DNA of 64,000 bases. It comes from Pseudomonadales bacterium (GTDB taxonomy: Bacteria; Pseudomonadota; Gammaproteobacteria; Pseudomonadales; Pseudohongiellaceae). The notes under the pieces were generated by a model. That model had not been told where the DNA came from and searched no databases. It saw only the letters and a list, made by a program, of their open reading frames with translations. Positions 61,888 through 64,000 of this stretch are shown here, in pieces. Each line of letters opens with the position of its first letter. The stretch's first letter is position 1. A program made the translations under genes and the position numbers. The stretch is taken from positions 1-64,000 of the forward strand of contig JALRBQ010000014.1 of NCBI GenBank assembly GCA_023257655.1, read 5' to 3'.

Positions 61888-61919
61888 AAAAAAATGCCGA
61901 CTTGAGGTCGGCATTTTTT
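61888..61919. terminator. Bidirectional intrinsic terminator
   Basis: A perfect 8-bp stem ATGCCGAC / GTCGGCAT (61894-61901 and 61907-61914), extendable with A-T pairs, and a TTGAG loop, flanked by A and T runs. It lies downstream of the minus-strand TonB receptor gene, which it would terminate, and upstream of the Nudix gene start. Confidence 0.88.
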
Positions 61920-61952
61920 ATCACTCTATCGGACTCGCGTCCAATGTCTGTA

Positions 61953-64000
61953 CTAGCGGAACTTCCAGTTAACAGCCAGGAAGGCGCGCGCCGGTTCACC
62001 AGGGAAATAACGATCACCGGTGAAGGCAGTCCAGTCAGCCCGCTCTGCGTACTCCACATCGGTGATGTTTAACAGGTTCAGCGACACGTTGATAGTGTCA
62101 TTGACCTGATACTGGGTGCGCAGGTTCAACAGGTCGTGGCCGTCGTAGGAGGCGGTGTTTTCTGGGTTTGTGTAGTACTTGCCCATGTTCACCCATTCCA
62201 GTTCGGTCAGCAGCTTCGCATTCGGACGCCATTGCAGGTGCAGGTTACCGAAGGCATTCGGTGCACCATCGACATCGTTGCCGCGCAGGGCAGCACCATT
62301 GGAGTCTTCCGAGTTCTCTACCGTGTGGCTGGCGAGATTCAAGGTGCCGCGTACTGACAGGGTGGCGGTGATGTCATAGCCGGCACCCAATTCGAGACCG
62401 CGATGCTTCGTGTGTACCCCATTCAGGTTGATGCGATTGCTGTCAGTGATGATTTCATTGGTCTTGTCCATGTAATAGACCGTGGCGGAATAATCCCAGT
62501 CACTGCCAGCCCCGACGAAGGCAATCTCGTAGCTCTCGAGCTCGACCGATTCGAGGTCCGCGACATTCTGGTTGTTCTGTAAACGATAAAGTTCGGTCGC
62601 CTGGGGGGCGCGGAAGCCATTCTGCACGCGCAGTTGCAGGCTATTGCTGTCGTCAAAGGAATAGCTCAGTCCCAGTTTTGGCGAGAGGTCGGTAAAACTA
62701 TCGTCGCGATCGGCCGGGCGATTGTAACGGCAGCCACCAAAGCCACAGGGCACGCCATTTTCCTTGACGCGACCATCCACCATCAGGTTGTCGTAGTCAT
62801 AGTTGATGTCTTCGAGACGCAAACCCAGCGACAGATCCCAGTTCTCGCTGAGACTCTGCTCGTAGCTGATAAAGGCACCCATCTGCCGCGCGTCAACTTC
62901 GTAGTCATACTGGCGTCCCTGTGGAATCGTGTTGCGCAGGAACGCTGATCCCACAGTCGGATTCGGCTGGAACTGTTTCAGCTTGCCATTGGTGGACTCG
63001 ATATCGATGCCCATCGCCAGTCGCGCGTTGTTGGCCAGCGTGCGATAACCCGCCGTCTGTAAACCAACACTGCGGTGTTCGGAGTCCTCGATCGGCAAGC
63101 CGGGCAGGAAGTGCTGGATGAAGTTCATGTTGGCTTCGCGGAAATAGGGCGTCAGTACGATGTCCCAATCGTCCACGTGCTGGGTGAACCGGGTCCACAC
63201 GCGGTTATTGACGCTATCGCGATACGCTTCAGGGTTTGGGTTGGTATCGCGCAGTGAACCCTTGTAGGCTTTCGGGCCGACCACGTAACCGGCAGTTTCC
63301 TGATTCAGGTTGCTGAAGGTGAAACCGCCATCGAGTGTCGCGCCTTTCGCCGTCGCGTAATGGTACAGCCATGACACCTTCTGCTGATCGACGCCGCTAT
63401 CGTCGCGATAGCCTTCTTCACTGACACCATTGACGAGCAGCAGCTGCTTGAAATTACCGTAGTCATGGCCCAGACGACCTTTCACGCGCCAGGACCCTTC
63501 GGGACCGCTCTCAAGCGTTACCTCACCAGCTTCACCCGGCTCAGGCAACACCACATTGATCAGGCCATGCATCGCATTGGAGCCCCAGAAGGCGCTGCCC
63601 GGACCGCGGACGACCTCGATGCTGGCGGCGTTTTCGCTATGCGCGTCGAACATCTCGTTGACGTTACAGAAGCCTGCCGACCGCAGAGGGATACCATTCT
63701 CGGCCGTGAGGAATGCGCCACAGGCGCCGCCTCCGGTGAATACGGGAGAGCGAATCGCGATCAGGCTCTCCTGGCCATTGTTGCGATTAATATTGACGCC
63801 GGGGAGGCGGTTGAGTGCTTCCTGGTAGTGGGTGTGCGCAATCAGATCCAGATCCTGCTGGCCCAAAACGGAAACAGCGGCATTGATGTCTGACAGTCCT
63901 TCAGACCGCCTGCTGTTGGAAGTAACCTTGATCTCTTGGATCGCGTCACGACCGCTTTGCGCCAGTGCAGGAACTGCCGTTGCTGCCGTGCTGAATGCGA
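61953..64000 (-). CDS. TonB-dependent outer-membrane receptor, N terminus outside window
   Basis: The frame is open to the right edge (about 682 codons visible). At that edge is the end of a signal peptide (AVPALAQSG), then a TonB-box-like IQEIKVTSNSRRSEGL and a plug domain (LGQQDLDLIAHTHYQEALNRLPGVN split over two strands, VEVVRGPGSAFWGSNAMHG). A 22-strand barrel follows with LSPKLGLSYSFDDSNSLQLRVQ and the terminal FLAVNWKFR. Two cysteine pairs (GGACGAF...GFCNVN; PCGFGGC) may form disulfides. Ligand unknown. Confidence 0.92.
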   Translation of the reverse strand, partial: AFSTAATAVPALAQSGRDAIQEIKVTSNSRRSEGLSDINAAVSVLGQQDLDLIAHTHYQEALNRLPGVNINRNNGQESLIAIRSPVFTGGGACGAFLTAENGIPLRSAGFCNVNEMFDAHSENAASIEVVRGPGSAFWGSNAMHGLINVVLPEPGEAGEVTLESGPEGSWRVKGRLGHDYGNFKQLLLVNGVSEEGYRDDSGVDQQKVSWLYHYATAKGATLDGGFTFSNLNQETAGYVVGPKAYKGSLRDTNPNPEAYRDSVNNRVWTRFTQHVDDWDIVLTPYFREANMNFIQHFLPGLPIEDSEHRSVGLQTAGYRTLANNARLAMGIDIESTNGKLKQFQPNPTVGSAFLRNTIPQGRQYDYEVDARQMGAFISYEQSLSENWDLSLGLRLEDINYDYDNLMVDGRVKENGVPCGFGGCRYNRPADRDDSFTDLSPKLGLSYSFDDSNSLQLRVQNGFRAPQATELYRLQNNQNVADLESVELESYEIAFVGAGSDWDYSATVYYMDKTNEIITDSNRINLNGVHTKHRGLELGAGYDITATLSVRGTLNLASHTVENSEDSNGAALRGNDVDGAPNAFGNLHLQWRPNAKLLTELEWVNMGKYYTNPENTASYDGHDLLNLRTQYQVNDTINVSLNLLNITDVEYAERADWTAFTGDRYFPGEPARAFLAVNWKFR

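Overview
The window is one continuous, gene-dense piece of a bacterial chromosome with moderately high GC. About 65 protein genes lie on both strands, with short gaps and many 4-20 base overlaps. The outer-membrane TonB receptor, lipoprotein signals, Mpl murein recycling ligase, UbiX, PdxJ/PdxH and the divergent tesA / ybbA-ybbP block point to a Gram-negative gammaproteobacterium. The haloalkane dehalogenase, DASS and AGCS sodium symporters, secreted peptidases and many acyl-CoA genes suggest a free-living aerobic heterotroph, perhaps marine. That placement is inference. I see no phage, IS element, CRISPR array or integrase.

Layout. 0-4.8 kb: sugar-phosphate genes (3' end of galU, cpsG-type phosphohexomutase, pgi on the opposite strand) with small monooxygenase and GNAT genes. 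4.9-5.7 kb: an RNA locus. A good sigma70 promoter with a GC-rich discriminator drives a tRNA-Thr copy with a broken T arm, an intact tRNA-Thr(UGU), and two 139-bp tandem repeats whose boundaries repeat the tRNA 3' end. 5.7-12.7 kb: purC, a secreted S9 peptidase, a sodium/alanine symporter, a SnoaL-like secreted protein and an OPA-type transporter. 12.7-20.4 kb: acyl-CoA catabolism on both strands (crotonase, CaiB/BaiF protein, SDR, thiolase, acyl-CoA dehydrogenase), with a small monooxygenase, DoxX and a membrane GGDEF protein with a degenerate active site. 20.4-25 kb: poorly characterised secreted or membrane proteins, a receiver-domain protein and a secreted cupin. 25-30 kb: acyl-CoA synthetase, haloalkane dehalogenase preceded by a short tandem-repeat array, HCCA-isomerase-like DsbA-fold protein and an SDR lacking the catalytic tyrosine. 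30-37 kb: exported methyltransferase, thioesterase, a DUF255 thioredoxin protein with a DsbD-like tail, and a copper locus (His/Cys-rich exported protein plus a multicopper oxidase fused to a beta-barrel-like C terminus). 36.7-49 kb: sirtuin, Bcp, hydrolase, PdxJ, zinc-ribbon membrane metallopeptidase-like protein, tesA/ybbAP, fructosamine-kinase family, MORN protein, PdxH, PPi-type phosphofructokinase. 49-64 kb: ubiX, M20 peptidase, mpl, LON-domain protein, trypsin-like protease, AsmA-like and YdcF proteins, Prx5 peroxiredoxin, dienelactone hydrolase, DASS transporter, an active-looking diguanylate cyclase, Nudix CoA pyrophosphatase and a TonB receptor running off the right edge.

Functionally, acyl-CoA activation and beta-oxidation-like steps are all present but scattered over several transcription units. 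Glycolysis/gluconeogenesis enters through Pgi and a reversible PPi-dependent phosphofructokinase. The features most worth a second look are the tRNA-Thr repeat locus (architecturally like the E. coli tyrT/rtT locus), the repeat array in the haloalkane dehalogenase leader, and two unusual fusions (oxidase-barrel and thioredoxin-DsbD-like).
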